From Neoceratodus forsteri (Eukaryota > Chordata > Ceratodontiformes > Ceratodontidae), in the NCBI GenBank assembly GCA_016271365.2, contig CM057456.1:884922001-884986000 (forward strand): a stretch of 64,000 nt of DNA, given 5' to 3'. The notes beneath the pieces were generated by a model, which saw only the letters and a program-made list of their open reading frames with translations, was not told where the DNA came from and ran no database searches. Below, in pieces: positions 10,213 to 20,691 of the stretch. The position numbers and the translations under genes are program-made. Numbering within the stretch: the first letter of the stretch is position 1; every line of letters starts with the position of its first letter.

Positions 10213-10654
10213 TGCAGGTAGACACCTTGTTATATTTTCTTTGCTGTGTATCAGCCTGTAGTGTTCTCAGCCTCCCACTGTCATTTCATATGGGGCTCAG
10301 TCATTAGCCAGGCTGTAGTCTGAATGCTTCCTGTTCAGTTAAATTTAAAACTATATGTAGGCCCCAGCTGGAACTAATTTGGGCTGATTGCTTGTAACCC
10401 TATGCCAATCCTTTCACTGATATCATCCAAATCTAATCACTCAGCGTGGATGTAACACTAATCTTTAGTAAATGCAGAAAATAGTATGCATGACTAAAAC
10501 AGATACTACAAGCTACCCTTGTTGGCACCTAAAAATCAGTATTCAAACCACAGGACACCAGAAATAACATCATGAGTGAAACTCAATCTGAAAAATAAAC
10601 ATGCAAGTAGATAGGTAGAGACTTACTCTTTAAAACACATTTTTTAATCTAGAA
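10213..10654. other. Gene-free stretch
   Basis: No motif, terminal repeat or coding signal recognised. If Gypsy-1 once had a 5' LTR here, I cannot find sequence matching its 3' end. Confidence 0.4.
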
Positions 10655-10657
10655 TGC

Positions 10658-10735
10658 TTGGTTACCTTTAAAGGGGAACAGTCAACACTAAGAGCCCCAT
10701 ACCCAAGAGTGGGACTGGTCCCAATTTACACTCAT
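10658..10735 (+). repeat. About 75-bp dispersed repeat, copy 1
   Basis: The block from 'cctttaaaggggaac' through AGTCAACACTAAGAGCCCCA to 'cccaatttacact' matches, at about 80 percent, the reverse complement of 54700-54778. It lies just upstream of Gypsy-1, while the other copy lies just outside the 3' LTR of Gypsy-2. I do not know the parent element. Confidence 0.65.
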
Positions 10736-10889
10736 GTTAGCAATGTGAAAGAGTTCTTCAAGAAGAGGAGAGGAGCAGGTACCACCTGTGCCACCCACAG
10801 GAACTCCTGCTGGTGGGCAGGGGCATGTCTTGAGTTTTGAGTCTAATCAGTAGCAGAGACTCAGTACTTTCTCTGGCACCACACCCACT

Positions 10890-11740
10890 CCTGCTGGACA
10901 GGATGACTATGAGATCTGGATGAAACAAGCCACAGAAATGGCCAAAGTGTGGAGATGCTCTGAGGATGAGAAATGCAAATGAGTAATTGAGAGCCTACGG
11001 GGTATGGTCCTTGACATGATCAAATCCTTATATGCCAGCTAGCCAGCTGTACAGTGCAGGACCATTTATCCATGTTTAAAAGTTATTTTGGAACAATGAA
11101 GAATGGAAGGGACCCCATGCTCCTATTGGGAGCAACCATTCAAATTGAGGGAGAGAAATTGTCATATTATATGATCCCTGTAGAGACTATGATCAGACAC
11201 ATTGTGGAAGCTGGGGAGCCACTCTTATCCAGGCTGCATAACTAAGAACAGAACAGATTTTTTTTTTTAGTTGTTTAACCAGGAGTAGCACGCTAAGCTG
11301 AAAGCTTTTTTACAGTTGCGACCTGGAAGCACGGGGAAGTTAAGTGACTTGCTCAGGGTCACACAGTATGTAAGTGTAAGCTATGGGATTCAAACCCAGG
11401 TCTGGTTTGCTAGATGTCACCATATTTGCAGCTCAGAGCCGTAAACCACTGCGCTATACTGCCTCTTTTTGAGAGGATCAGTGCACTCATGGCTGATATT
11501 GATGTCTCTGAGACTAAAGAAATGCTGGATGAGCCCTCCATCTTTCCATCAGCTGCTGGATGAGGTGAGGGTGGAAAGTTCACAAGAGACTGTAGCTGAT
11601 TAACTGTGGGTGACCTCTGGGATAGCCAGCCCATGCAACACCAGTTTACCAGACCCAAAAAGAAACCTGCTACCCCAGATGTGAGGGCACAGCTGAAGGA
11701 ACTGATAGAATGTGTGAGAGCATTACAAAATGGCACAGGC
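10890..11740 (+). pseudogene. Gypsy-1 gag, interrupted by a SINE
   Basis: The translation around 10895-11050 begins with a DDYEIWMKQA motif, followed by VWRCSEDEKCK and IESLRGMVLDMIKSL. This corresponds to the capsid-like region of Gypsy-2 Gag (EKRKRVSESLRGPAL). Several stops interrupt it. A SINE splits it at 11259-11467, and gag-like sequence resumes after the SINE (near ISALMADIDVSETK). In a working element this would be the structural capsid protein; no product is possible here. Confidence 0.7.
11259..11467 (-). mobile_element. tRNA-derived MIR-like SINE, full length
   Basis: On the minus strand it runs from GAGGCAGTATAGCGCAGTGG (A-box region) through GGTTTGAATCC (B-box) and a core with 'actgtgtgaccctgagcaagtcactta'. 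It ends in 'ctggttaaacaactaaaaaaaaa', the T-run at 11259-11267 on the plus strand. It is inserted in Gypsy-1 gag, so it is younger than that element. Compared with the copy at 5.2 kb it has an extra segment of about 18 bp before the B-box. Confidence 0.88.
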
Positions 11741-12079
11741 TCCTAAGCCACAAGCTACATTCATGCCACTGGGACAAGGATGTGCTCTGTACCCTTCTTC
11801 TGCCCTGTGGGTCAGACCCTGACTCTCATCTCTGCCCTGGGACAGTCTTTTTTGTTATCACTATGGAGAGAATGGATACTTTGTGCAAGGATGCTGCAAT
11901 CCAGACAACTCATCATTGGTAGCCTGGAAGTGGGAGAAGTGATCCCAGCTACAGTGAAATGACAACGGAGCCCAGTAAGAGAGCACACTGGGACTCCGAG
12001 TGTGAACAACTCCATCAAATGGAACATACCAAAACTGACAACAGATAACAGGTTTCCCCCTGGAGTACTGGGTTCACTG

Positions 12080-12400
12080 GTCCATGTATAGACTGTCATC
12101 GAAGGATATCCCTATCAGCTGTTACTGGACAGCAGATCACAGGTGAAATCATCTACCATTCCTTCTACTGAACATATCTTGGATACTTACCTTTGCGATC
12201 CTTGGAAGGACTTGCCATATGGGGATTGAGTAATGCCATCTACCCCTACAATGGATATATAGAAGTGCAGACAGAATTTCCTGACACTCTTGTGGGAGTC
12301 CCACAGAAGACTGACACTTTGTCTCTCATCTGCCCTCATGCCCAGATTCTGGACAATTCCCCAGTATTGGTAGGAACCAATGCTTAAACACTTGGCTCAT
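12080..12400 (+). pseudogene. Gypsy-1 aspartic protease remnant
   Basis: A frame at about 12115-12140 reads LLLDSRSQV. It lines up with VLDSGSQVTI in the protease of Gypsy-2. The catalytic D-S/T-G triad has become D-S-R, which should abolish activity. Downstream, the flap and second half are only faintly visible (PVLVGTNA near 12362-12385, comparable to LLIGTNAHM in Gypsy-2). Confidence 0.72.
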
Positions 12401-12829
12401 GCCTGCTTACAAATGGCTGGAGAGAGGAATTACCAGACATTGACAATCTGCACAATAGTGTGCACTGCCCAAGTGAGGAAGCAGGCTCTGCTCTGCAGTG
12501 TCTCTGAGGAGATACTAGGAGTGGTTAGACTAGAGACAAAGGAGCCTCTAACTGTGTCCAATCAATCAGAATGCTTACTGGAAGGATCTGTGGAGTGCTA
12601 TTCCCCTCTGACAGATCAGACAGTTATTGTGGAGGATGATGGTACAATGCGAAGTATTGTCTGTCACCAAAGTCACAGTAAAAACAATCACCCTGAAAAT
12701 AAAGAATGAGACGCATAAGGAAATAACTGTGTGCCCTGGCACCGTGCTTGCCAGCTTGTATGCTGTTGATGCTATGGTGGCCCCATCACATTAAGGGAAG
12801 ACCCCTCAACTGGAGGAGGAGGCATTCCA

Positions 12830-14112
12830 CTCTGTACTGTCTCCCATCCCCCTTCACTGGAAGAAGCACATGCAACACCAGCTAGCATACTGGTCAGCAG
12901 TCTTCTTAACCCATCAGTGGGATGTAGGGTGTGCCCATGGAGAGGAACATCAGATTTGTCTACACGATGAGAGACTTTTTAGGGAGCGGGTCAGAAGACT
13001 GCTACCAGGTGACATTGAGGATGTCAGTTGACACCTGCAGGAACTTCTGGCAACAGGGATTATTAACAGATCTCGGAGCCCCTATGCTTCACTGATATTG
13101 GTGGCTCATAAAAGAATGGTGCCATTAGAATGTGTATAGACTATCAGACTTTTTTTACATAAGCAGACTGTGCCCAATCAGTACACCTTGCCTTGGGTAC
13201 AGGATGCCCTGGACAGCCTTACTCAGAGCAATTGGTTCTCTGTGCTGGATTTACACTTCGGATACCACCAGATACCAAAGGTAGAAGAGGACAGAGAGAA
13301 GGCCACCTTTATCTTTCTTCTGTGGCTTAATCAATTTGACAGGATGCCCCAGGGACTTTCTGGTACCACTGCAACATTCTGATGCCTGATGGAAAAGGTG
13401 GTCAGAGACATGAACCTCCTGGAAATGCTAGTTTACCTGGGTGAACTCATAACATTTCGGCAGATACTTGAAGAGCATAAGGCCTGACTTATGAAGGCTC
13501 TGGATTGCATGGTGGAGAATGGCTTGATGTTGTCCCTAGATAACTGCCAGTTCTGCCAGATGGCTGTGAAGTACGTGAAACATATCATTTTTGACAAAGG
13601 AATCAGCACAGATCTAAGTAAAGTAAAGCACTCACCACCTGGCTGAGGCCGACCAACCTGAAAGCCTTACAATCATTTTTGGGATTCTATGGCTACTACC
13701 AATGATTTGTGAAAGTCTTTTCTTCTGTGGTGAGACCCTTAGCCAATCTGACTAGCAGCTATTTGCCTACTCAGAAAACTATGGACTGGCCTGCAAAGGA
13801 ATATCTCAAGGTCAATGAACCATTTGGTGACTGATGGACAGAGAAGTGTGAAGGGTCATTCAGACAGATCATGCTACACCTGATGGAGGGCCCTGTATTG
13901 GCTTTTGCTGTCTTCATCAAGTCATACACCCTTCTTTTGGATGACTGCATGTGCGGCCTGGGAGTTGCTATACAAGGAGCACTAGAGTGGCATGAGACCT
14001 GTAGCATATGCCAAGTGAAGCCTGAGCACATCAGAGAAAAACTGCCCAGTCCACAAATTAGAATTTCTTACTTTAAAATAAGTAGTAGTAGACCAATTCC
14101 GAGACTATCTGT
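12830..14112 (+). pseudogene. Gypsy-1 reverse transcriptase and first half of RNase H
   Basis: Recognisable motifs in order are: RSRSPYASLI and a decayed V-K-K region (13070-13130); QYTLPWVQDALDSL then FSVLDLHFGYHQIP (13180-13280); EDREKATF; the active site, here YLGE at 13434-13445 instead of YLDD; DNCQFCQMAVKYV (13540-13580); and the start of RNase H with LLLDDCMCGLGVAIQ (13932-13980). The frame ends at the LINE insertion at about 14112 in a motif equal to the YLYGA block of Gypsy-2 RNase H. Many stops are present. Confidence 0.85.
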
Positions 14113-14128
14113 ATGGAGCCAGGTTTGT

Positions 14129-15646
14129 TAACATATGAATATACGAAGAAGCCAGCAGAAGAAGGCCATTTGGTCTATCAAGTCTGCTCGTATTGCAGGG
14201 TCCACAGCTTGAGCTACTGTCCCTGCCTTCCCTCCCCACTCCTCCCATCCTCCCTACCCAGGATCCTTACCTTCCCCTTATGCCTATCCCAGCCTCTCTT
14301 AAAGCTGCCCACTGTCTTCAACAAGATGACCTCTTCCAGTAGCACATTCAAAGTGTCCATCACCCTTTCTGTGAAGAAGTGCTTTCTGACCTCCCTCCTA
14401 AGCCTCCCAACCTCAAGCTTAAGACTGTACCCTCTCGTGTTATAATTGCCACTAAGATTAAAGAGACTCTCCTTATCAACCTTATTTATCCCTTTCAAGT
14501 ACTTGACAGTCCCAATCATGTCCTCTGTCTCTCTCTCTCTCTCTCTCTCTCGTCTTCCAGGAAATACATGTTCAGTGCCCTCAACCTCTCCTCATATGCC
14601 TTACCCTGCTGACCCGCTATCATCTTTGTAGCCCTCCTCTGGAACTTCTCCAGCAGGGTAATGTCCATTTTGAGGTGTCGGCACCAGTATTAAACTCCAT
14701 ACTCTAGATGCAGCCTTACCAGTGACCTGTACAAGGGCAGTATAACTTCCTCTCTCCTACTATTGATCCCCCTAGGTATGATTCTCAGCATCTTGTTTGC
14801 TTTTGCTGCTGCTTTCTTGCACCGCATGGAGTGCTTCAGGTCACTAGTGATCATCACTCCCAGGTCCTTCTCCTCCTCTAATGCAGATACTCGGACTACA
14901 CCCAGGTAGTACTCTGTCCTGGGATTCTTGACTCCAATATGCATAACTTTGCATTTCTTGGCATTGAAGCCAAGCTGCCAGATCCTGGACCACCTCTCCA
15001 GCTTTTCTTGTAGGTTCTGTATCCCTTCAGCTGTGTCCACTCTTCCGCAGAACTTGGTGTTATCCATGAATAGGCACATTTTGCCCTTAATGCCATCCCC
15101 AATGTCACTGATGAAGACATTAAACAACACTAGCCCCAGCACTGAGCCCTGCGTGACCCCACTGGTTACCTCTCTGGTGCCAGATAACTCTCCCTCCACA
15201 ACCACCCTCTTGGTTCCTTCCCTCAGCCAGTTTTCCAACCATCTGGCCATCTTTTCCTCAATCCCAAGATCCACCAGCTTCATGATCAACCTTTTGTGGG
15301 GCACAGAGTCAAAGCCCTTGCTGAAATCAAGATAGAGGATGTCTACCACTTGGCCCCTGTCTACTGTCTTAGTGACACCGTCAAAGAAGTCAATCAGATT
15401 TCTTTGACATGATGCCCCCCCATGAACCCATGCTGCCTCACATCCTGGAGACCATGCTCCTCTAGATAATCCACCAATCTTTCCTTTAGTATGGTCTCCA
15501 TGGGCTTGCCCACAATGGAGGTCAGACTGACTGGTCTTTAATTCCCTGGGTCATCCTTGGGACTGTTTTTGTGGAGGGGCACTACATGTGCTGTTCTCCA
15601 CTCCTGTGGTATCACGCCTGACTCTAATGAACTATTAAATATTGTT
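14129..15646 (-). pseudogene. CR1/L2-type LINE inserted in Gypsy-1, 5' truncated
   Basis: On the minus strand the RT runs from about 15646 (GVIPQEWRTAHVVPLHK) through PVSLTSIVGKPMETILKERL, the D-containing motif ILYLDFSKGFDSVPHK (about 15345-15290), VTQGSVLGLVLFNVFISDI (15170-15110), the active site region where FADD has become FMDN, and LPLYRSLVRLHLEYG (14740-14690). A (CT)n run at about 14525-14552 and the 3' signature 'gaaggccatttggtctatcaagtctgc' close the element at 14129. Frameshifts lie near 15350 and 14690. The RNase H of Gypsy-1 resumes at 15647, so the insertion is clean and younger than Gypsy-1. Confidence 0.9.
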
Positions 15647-15800
15647 GTGCTAAAAGACAACAGCCTGCTGATGTATGTCTTGACTACATCCAAGCTGGAT
15701 GCCTCTGGGCATAGTCAGATTACTGCCTTGTCATGGTATAATTTCTGATTACAGTACCATCCAGGAAGGAACAATATTGATGTGGATGCTTTGTCTAGAT
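15647..15800 (+). pseudogene. Gypsy-1 RNase H, second half
   Basis: After the LINE, coding resumes as DNSLLMYVLTTSKLDASGH and, after a break, NNIDVDALSRCP. Gypsy-2 has the same pair: PLTYVQTSAKLDATGHRW and HIDADAL. This is the 'TDNNPL..A.LDATG..W' and 'N..ADALSR' end of Gypsy RNase H. Confidence 0.85.
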
Positions 15801-15899
15801 GCCCCCAATGTACTCCACCAACACAGGGACTCTGGACCCACATTTCAGAGGACAAGGTATGAACTATTTGCCAGCTGCTAGTCCCTCAGAACTGGCCTA

Positions 15900-17499
15900 T
15901 CCCAGCCAATCCAAATAGAGCCACAAATCTTCTCGAAGTGCATCCGGACGCTGTACCAGAGGTGTATGCCTGTCTGGCCACTCTGCATTGCACCTCTCAG
16001 CTGCATCTGAGCTCAAGAGAAATGAGACAAGCTCAGAAAACAGACTCCAGCTTGAAAGATGTCATTGTGACTTTGGAAAATGGTCTTGAGTAGGACAAAG
16101 TGAAGACGAACCACCTCGATGTTCTACTTATCTTCCGGGTGTGGAACAAGCTAGTCATAAAAAATGGATTTTTGTATCAAATCACACAGGGGCAGACACC
16201 TTTTCCAAAAAAGCAACAGGTTCCACCCACCAAGTATATGACAACGACCTTGAGAGTTCTATATGAGGATATGGATCATCTGGGATATTGCAGATTGCTG
16301 TACCTAGTGAGAGCATGATTCTACTGGCCTCAACTAGCAGCAGAAGTAGAAGGAAATCACAAAAAGTGTATCTGGTGCATCACTCAGAAGACTCTGCCAA
16401 AACAGGTGGCAACTTTAGTCATTATTAGGAGCAATGGACCATTGGAATCTGGTCTGCATGGACTTTCTATCACTGCAGTTAGACAAGAAAGGAATCAGCA
16501 ACATCTTGGTGGTGACTGATCACTGCACCCAGTACGCACAGACCTACCCTATCAAGAAACAGAAAGCAACAACAGTGACAAATGTGTTATTGGAGAAATA
16601 TTTTGTGCATTACTGATTGCCAAAGTGCCTCCATTATGATCGAGGGAGAGATTTGAGAGTTGTCTCTTCAAACAGCTTACCGAAGTGATGGGTATTGCCA
16701 AGTTTCATACCACATCTTACCATCCACAAGGTGATCCTCAGCCTGAGAAGTTCAGTCAGACACATTTGAACATGCTTGCAAATTTGGACCTGGCAAACAA
16801 GTCCAAGTGGAGCCAGCAAGTTCAGTTTGTGGTCCATTATACAACTGCAGCAAGAATGAGTCTACAGGGCTCTCCTCTTATTACCTCATGTTTGGATGGG
16901 AAGCCAGACTGCCAGTGGACCTGTGTTTTGGAGTATCTGCGGATGGTGCCCAATCAAAGATTTATCTTGAATATACCAACAGAGTAAGACAGCTACTTAA
17001 CGACACCTATAGACTGGCCCAGGAAGCATCAGGAAAAGGAAATCAGAACAAGACCAGATATGACACACGTGTAAGAGACCAAGCCACACTGCTTAGAGAC
17101 ACAGTCCTGATCAGAAATCTTGGCATCTCAGGTAAACATAAACTAGCTGAACCATATGTCATTGTACAACAGCTCCCCAATCTGTCAGTGTACCATCTAC
17201 AGATGAAGAGTGGAAACACTGTTAATAAAACACTTCACCAAAATCATCTATTGCCCATTGGTCAGATGTTACCTGATCCTGTGAGACAAACACCTTCTTC
17301 TTCACCTGGCAGACCAGTCACCAGGAATGAGACGTGGAAAAGGAGGACTCATGCTGCAAAGCCTGAACCACCAGTTGCAAGTCCTGTGACACAGCCTGAT
17401 ATGGTCTACACCAGCTCTGAGGAGGAGGATCAGCTTGTATGCCCTTACATTCCAGTTTTTGGGACAGCCACACACTCCCAATGGACTTGCACTGATTAG
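15900..17499 (+). pseudogene. Gypsy-1 integrase, broken
   Basis: The zinc-finger region is visible at 16255-16380 (LYEDMDHLGYCR, FYWPQLAAEVE, then a C-x2-C-like pair). The catalytic core follows, around MDFLSLQLDKKGISNILVV and VTDHCTQYAQTYPIK (16450-16555), in a frame different from its neighbours. Later stretches are STGLSSYYLMFGWEARLPVD (about 16860-16920) and a chromatin-proximal C-terminal region with LRDTVLIRNLGISGKHKLAE and HQNHLLPIGQMLP (17090-17275). The last 230 codons (16807-17499) are open. Stops and shifts elsewhere prevent a product. Confidence 0.85.
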
Positions 17500-18040
17500 C
17501 ACAAAGAGAAAATAGTATCACCAACACTGGGACTTTAAATCCAGCAGCAACACCCTTTATACCACCTGATTTTGGGCACAAAGTCATTGACACAGCTACT
17601 GTTGTGGAGGATGATAGAGGACACTTGGGTGTAGTGCCATCAGAGACTATAGAGATACCTAGACCTTCTGAAGCCGTTCCTGCATTTGACGCAGAACCCT
17701 CAAATGACCTTGTACAAGTCATTGCAGAAAAGCCATTTGTACCTTATCAATCTGGAAGAGTCTCCATCAACCTTCCCATAAATGTGGTACATAAAAGAAT
17801 ACATCTGCTACCAAATCCTTTGTTGCTTCCTCCCCTCGTGCTGCCCCATGTCATCTTGGGGAACTACAGACATATCAATTTGGGAAGACCATCAAATTCA
17901 AATGAATGCCCTGTGTTCATGCTGAATAATGCCATCTTTTGGTCAGGATGCAGGTATATTAGATAGACTGTTCTGTTGTGTTTAGCATGTTTGTGCTTTT
18001 CAGGCCTTGATGAGGATGCCGCGGATTTCAGTGAGGGGAG
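17500..18040 (+). pseudogene. Gypsy-1 polyprotein C-terminal tail
   Basis: A 120-codon open frame at 17604-17966 (VVPSETIEIPRPSEAVPAF, LPINVVHKRIHLLPNPLL) follows the integrase. It corresponds in place to the equally unassigned tail of Gypsy-2 (52.07-52.9 kb), which also has 'PLNVVHKGC' wording. I see no envelope-type signal peptide or membrane helix. I regard it as the end of pol or of a small extra ORF of unknown role. Confidence 0.5.
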
Positions 18041-18044
18041 GCTA

Positions 18045-18480
18045 TAACCTCATCCTAAAAGGTGGCTTGCCTTTGACTCTCTCAGGAACACTGCAGTCAA
18101 CCACCTTCCCCTGCATTGCTCCTTCACCCCGATCCCGACCCAGACTGTAGCTGTGGGACCCAGGGCTAGATTGGACACTGTCATTTGTTCTACAAGCTTG
18201 TTTATTACCCTTCTCACTGTGGCCAGTGTACCACCACCTCTCTTCACTCCTTCATACTCTGGACTGCATTCAGGCTTGGGGAGCCCACAGCAAGGAGGTT
18301 GGTCTGTTTCAAGCAGTTCTCAAAGCTTCACAAAGTACAAAACTGCTCCTCCCCTAGGAGCACGAACTCAACAGTGCTCCTCTACCACCAATTCACTCCT
18401 TAGTCCCACTAGATGGCAGCAAGGACTGGGAGGTATTGATATCAATGGCCAGAAGCCACACAGAGACATGTTAAAATAGA
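18045..18480 (+). repeat. Possible 3' LTR of Gypsy-1
   Basis: A purine run (gtgaggggagg) ends at about 18043 and the following sequence begins with TATAACCTCATCC, close to the TGTAACCCC start of the Gypsy-2 LTR. No second copy exists upstream, so LTR status rests only on position. The right edge is uncertain; it may end near the 'tagatggcagcaaggactggg' at 18412-18432. Confidence 0.4.
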
Positions 18481-19257
18481 ATATAAAGTGAAAGACTGAA
18501 AAAAGCAACCATGTTTGTAGTGTCTCTAACCCCAGTACTAATGAAAAGGGGTCCGAGGACACACAACTTGGCTGGGAATGATGGATGTTCCTGTGTTAAG
18601 CATTGCAGAGTCAGCCAGCAGCAGACTAGCTCAGCACTGCAAAACAGCTAAATTAGCACATCCTGTCCCTGTGAAATTGACATCAACTTGGAAGCTAACT
18701 CAGCTCTGCAAAACAGCTAAAGTGCAAGCTGGCTCGGGTCCTGTATGCACGCATTTTCCCAGCCACTGAGAGCTAGGGATTTACCATAATGAATAATGCA
18801 TGAGATCATATCTCTCAACCTCTCAGCATTAAAAAAGCATAGCACTGGCCTTCAAAAATCATAGCAAAGGGCCAGAATGTGTAACACTTTCTTATTTTAA
18901 ACAATATTATGCTTACAGATAGTGGGCTCCATATAGTTAGTGATAAGGAATGTTTCTATCAACTTAGTTCAATGATTTAATAGTCTGTGTGTCCAGAAAT
19001 AGCTCTAACATTATGAGGAACATCAGTAAACCTATGCGGAGCAAGGGTAAATTTGAGGGTGAAAATCATAGCGCTATGCGGAATTCATAGCAGTTGAGAG
19101 CTATGCACGAGATGCTAGCCACTGATATATGATCCATGGATTTCTTCACAAGAGAGACATGTGAACAGAGCAAATTTGTCTGAGAGACACAAGGAGAAAG
19201 ACCTGTGAGTAAAGTCAACAGTCAGCACCAAGGCTGGAAAAAAGCTGTTTAAAGAAT
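18481..19257. other. Gene-free stretch with a short direct repeat
   Basis: Two copies of a roughly 30-bp unit containing CTGCAAAACAGCTAAA lie at about 18628-18660 and 18697-18730. No coding signal or element termini are recognised. Confidence 0.45.
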
Positions 19258-19345
19258 CTTTTTTTTAATTTATTTTTTATTTCATTTGGTGACCAGGAAA
19301 GGCACACTGAGCCAAGGCTCGTTTCCAGGTGCAACCCGGGGGAGG
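19258..19345 (-). mobile_element. MIR-like SINE, 3' half only
   Basis: The T-rich run at 19258 followed by 'ggtgaccaggaaaggcacactgagc' and 'gtttccaggtgcaacccggg' aligns with the 3' half of the SINEs at 5.2 and 11.3 kb. The tRNA-derived head is missing. Divergence is higher than between those two copies. Confidence 0.65.
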
Positions 19346-19479
19346 GGGATCAAGGGATAAATATACATTTTCATGATACACAGTATACAAAACATTACAT
19401 GATACATAATCTTTGCAAAAAGATTTCTGTTTCCTCAAGGAACAACACCAGTGCTCTTGCTCTGGGCTTTGTGAGCTAT

Positions 19480-20460
19480 CAAGACTGGTCCTGACAGAGG
19501 GTCTAAGTCAACTGAGGCCCTGAGTGACTGCCCTCTCCTTGGGGGTGGGTGAAGGTAATTCCCTTGTGGGGTAAAGAGGACATTTAAGACCAGAATGGTC
19601 TCCACCCCTCTCTACCCAGAAGTGTGCTGGGTCCACTGCACCTGTACCAGTCGTCTGCATCTGCAACCCTGAGGGATACCTCCTGACAGAGTCAGCCTGC
19701 AGAATCTGCTGAGGTTGTGAGTACTGGGTCAGTACCCTTCCAATTCTTCTGCTAGTCAGGAGCAGATGACAGTAACTGCTGGGCACTTCTGCACAATTAT
19801 TATTCAAAGCCCATTTATAGACCTGCAACAGCCAGCAGCAACTAGCATTTATGTTGAATAATTTGTTTGGGAACCTCAACCACCAGCCTTCAATTGGTAC
19901 CACACCATGGTCCAATATCAGGCTTGCAAATACCCATGTGTGCACACAATTAATGGACTACAAAGGGAGCTCCCAGGGAACTTTGGAGTACTGGTGCACC
20001 AGTAGGGGAAACAGTAAACACTGTGTGGGTACTCACCAGAGGGTGGTGGGATTTGCGGAGTGATCTCAGAACTGTTTCTCTGCAATTAATCCATTTTGTT
20101 TTCCCATACAGAGCCCATTCCTATTCCCCTAATAAATATCCTTTGTGTTTAAGTTGTACTCTATTGTGTTTTGCATACTGTTGTGTTTGCATGCACGGAG
20201 TATAACTTAGGGGTTGTGTAGAATCATAAAGGTTCTCTGTCATGAGGGTGGGGTTGCATTCATTTCCTATGAAGTAGTACCCCAGCAGCCATCTGTCAAA
20301 AGGATCCCCATAGGTGGAGGCACCACACTATTTTTGTATTACCTCCAATATAATTTGAGTCCAGGTGCCATTCACCTATAAGCCTTACAGACTGTGCCCA
20401 GGTATTATCAGACAGTCGTAGACTCACAACTTGAGGGTGGGAGTGGTTAAGTGTGCAAAA
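19480..20460 (+). repeat. LTR-like or untranslated segment with a poly(A) signal
   Basis: No coding motif is seen. At 20131 'cccctaataaatatcctttgtgttt' has an AATAAA signal followed by GT-rich sequence, the arrangement around the R region of retrotransposon LTRs. A TGGTACC block and a proline/threonine-like frame precede it. There is no second copy, no target duplication and no coding interior next to it. A solo LTR is one reading; an unrelated 3' end is another. Confidence 0.3.
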
Positions 20461-20497
20461 ACATTTTTTATTTTAATTACTGATTGCATATATATTT

Positions 20498-20546
20498 GTT
20501 TTTGTTAGTTGTTTAACCAGGACTAGCACACTAAGCTGAAAGCTTA
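20498..20546 (-). mobile_element. MIR-like SINE 3' end, cut by the outer DIRS element
   Basis: The sequence 'gtttttgttagttgtttaaccaggactagcacactaagctgaaagctt' equals the 3' end of the SINE copies at 5.2 and 11.3 kb. It stops within about five bases of the outer DIRS left end. The rest of the SINE is not found beyond the DIRS right end at 44.57 kb. Confidence 0.7.
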
Positions 20547-20550
20547 TTTT

Positions 20551-20691
20551 GCTATATTGCATCACCTTATAGCATCCCCCATCCATTACCATCTGGGTTG
20601 ACGTCCATCTCATAGGCTAATGATGCACATGTGACCAGATGTTAGAAATCCGATCTGCCTAGGTCCTGCTGTGTCCCCCTGCTCTCCAGTT
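20551..20691 (+). repeat. Outer DIRS left inverted terminal repeat
   Basis: From 'gctatattgcatcacc' through 'gcatcccccat' and 'gatgcacatgtgaccagatgttagaaatc' to GCTCTCCAGTT at 20691, it is the near-exact reverse complement of 44395-44535. The last 30 bases present at the right end have no counterpart here, as expected because DIRS termini are unequal and meet in the circle. Confidence 0.9.

Larger units (their letters stand above)
10850..18045 (+). mobile_element. Gypsy-1: decayed Gypsy-type LTR retrotransposon
   Basis: The coding order gag, protease, RT, RNase H, integrase is recognisable and parallels Gypsy-2 at 45-54.7 kb almost motif by motif. The interior is interrupted by a SINE (11.26-11.47 kb) and a minus-strand LINE (14.13-15.65 kb). 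All domains carry stops and shifts, and key residues are lost: protease DSG is DSR and the RT YxDD is YLGE. No 5' LTR or primer site is seen, so the left side is truncated or unrecognisable. The right side passes a purine run (about 18030-18043) into a possible 3' LTR. Confidence 0.85.

Noticed and set aside
11259..11467. tRNA gene
   Set aside because: The A- and B-box-like blocks belong to a SINE head; no cloverleaf arms are complete and the sequence continues into a core and A-tail.
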